Shown: in pieces, positions 4,772-5,465 of the stretch | Layout: each line of letters opens with the position of its first letter | How positions within the stretch are numbered: the first letter of the stretch is position 1 | NCBI GenBank assembly: GCA_030066455.1 | Contig: JASJBQ010000321.1 | Location: 1 to 5,465, forward strand | Source: Desulfobacterales bacterium | GTDB lineage: Bacteria > Desulfobacterota > Desulfobacteria > Desulfobacterales > UBA5852 | Direction of reading: 5' to 3' | DNA length: 5,465 nucleotides | Position numbers and translations under genes: made by a program | The notes under the pieces: generated by a model | Told to the model about the DNA's origin: nothing | Databases searched by the model: none | What the model saw: the letters and a program-made list of their open reading frames with translations, nothing else

Positions 4772-5465
4772 TCAGCGCTGCGGTTTGAAGTCTTCCTTGC
4801 GCAGGCCGTATTTGGTCATGAGCTTGTGCAGCTGACGGGTGGTGATGCCGGCCTCTTCGGCCGACTGGTTGATGCGGCCCTGGTGGCGGCTGAGCACCTC
4901 CTTGAGATAGCGGCGCTCGATCTCCTCGACGCCTTCCGCCCTGACCTGGGCCAGCGACTGAGAGGTGTCGATGGAGACCTCGGCCGTTTGGCCCTCGGAG
5001 TCGAAGAAATCCGGTGGGAAGCTATCCGGCGTGAGGGTGTCGGACTGCTCGAGGATATAGGCGCGTTCGACCAGGTTTTCGAGCTCGCGGATATTGCCGG
5101 GCCATGTATAGCAGTGCATCGCCTTTTTTACCGTGGGGTGGACATGCCGGAATTCTTTGGGGCCGAGGGCGTTGAATTTCGCCAGAAAGCTTTCGGCCAG
5201 TTGCGGGATGTCGCCAGCGCGCTCGCGCAGCGGCGGCAGATCGATGGGGAAGACGTTCAGCCGGTAGTAGAGGTCCTTGCGAAAGGCCTTCTCCTCGGCC
5301 ATCTGCTTCAGATCGGCATTGGTGGCGGCCACGACGCGCACGTCGGTCTTCAGGGTGGCCTCGCCGCCGACCCTTTCGAACAGGCCTTCCTGCAGGACCA
5401 TCAGCAGTTTGACCTGGGCCGAGGGCGTCAGGGTACCGATCTCATCCAGGAAAATCGTCCCGCCG
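4772..5465 (-). CDS. Sigma-54-dependent transcriptional activator (NtrC family), C-terminal part
   Basis: Bacterial enhancer-binding protein that remodels sigma-54 RNA polymerase using ATP. Only the last 230 residues are in the window; the frame is open to the edge, so the Met at 5401 is internal. Visible residues, numbered from the edge, are Walker B GGTIFLDEIG (1-10), QVKLLMVLQEG (17-27), sensor I VVAATN (44-49), arginine-finger region FRKDLYYRLNVF (61-72), LPPLRER (76-82) and sensor II WPGNIRELENLVERA (121-135). A linker follows (about 140-178), then a Fis-type HTH: YLKEVLSRHQGRINQSAEEAG with TTRQLHKLMTKYGL (186-221). Walker A, GAFTGA and any receiver, GAF or PAS input domain are out of view, so the signal cannot be told. 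It precedes the candidate -24/-12 site by about 190 bases. Family assignment is very firm; the target genes are unknown. Confidence 0.95.
   Translation of the reverse strand, partial: GGTIFLDEIGTLTPSAQVKLLMVLQEGLFERVGGEATLKTDVRVVAATNADLKQMAEEKAFRKDLYYRLNVFPIDLPPLRERAGDIPQLAESFLAKFNALGPKEFRHVHPTVKKAMHCYTWPGNIRELENLVERAYILEQSDTLTPDSFPPDFFDSEGQTAEVSIDTSQSLAQVRAEGVEEIERRYLKEVLSRHQGRINQSAEEAGITTRQLHKLMTKYGLRKEDFKPQR

Noticed and set aside
5399..5401. ATG as the start of the sigma-54 activator
   Set aside because: The frame is open to the window edge and the upstream codons encode the Walker B motif FLDEIG, so this Met is internal.
1..5465. CRISPR array, insertion sequence, tRNA or defence system
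   Set aside because: No regularly spaced repeats, transposase-like translation, terminal repeats or cloverleaf pattern was seen on either strand.

Overview
All recognisable genes in this GC-rich window lie on the minus strand, so they are read from high to low coordinates. The organism looks like a Gram-negative proteobacterium-type bacterium, with a sulfate-reducer-like (Desulfobacterota) lineage the best guess. The grounds are the sigma-54 enhancer-binding regulator, a RimB/RimK pair and a UPF0316 protein beside a small acidic OB-like protein. This placement is an inference from gene style; no rRNA or other taxonomic marker is present.

Layout in transcription order. (1) 5465-4772: the C-terminal part of a sigma-54-dependent activator, with AAA+ Walker B onward and a Fis-type HTH; its N-terminus is outside the window. 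(2) 4771-4432: a 322-base stretch with no intact gene by standard calling. It holds an 18-codon ORF behind a strong Shine-Dalgarno, an 84-codon open frame without a normal start (4669-4415) that resembles the second half of an XRE-type HTH followed by a Cys-rich and acidic tail, and a near-consensus -24/-12 sigma-54 promoter (4580-4565). (3) 4431-1768: three closely spaced membrane-protein genes, namely a CNNM/DUF21-CBS protein, a YrbG-like CaCA cation exchanger and a UPF0316 (DUF5698/DUF2179) protein. They look like one operon. (4) 1767-1510: a non-coding gap with two sizeable inverted repeats. (5) 1509-1252: a small 85-residue protein of unknown function. (6) 1120-<1: a retropepsin-like RimB-family protease overlapping by 4 bases a RimK-family glutamate ligase that runs off the window.

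Working together: the three middle genes suggest divalent-cation homeostasis at the inner membrane (CNNM for Mg2+ or similar, CaCA for Ca2+/Na+, UPF0316 with a cytoplasmic sensory-type domain). The candidate sigma-54 promoter in front of them, next to a sigma-54 activator gene, suggests regulated expression; this is an inference. RimB and RimK form a known functional pair, in which RimK adds glutamates to the C-terminus of ribosomal protein S6 and RimB opposes or tunes this in Pseudomonas.
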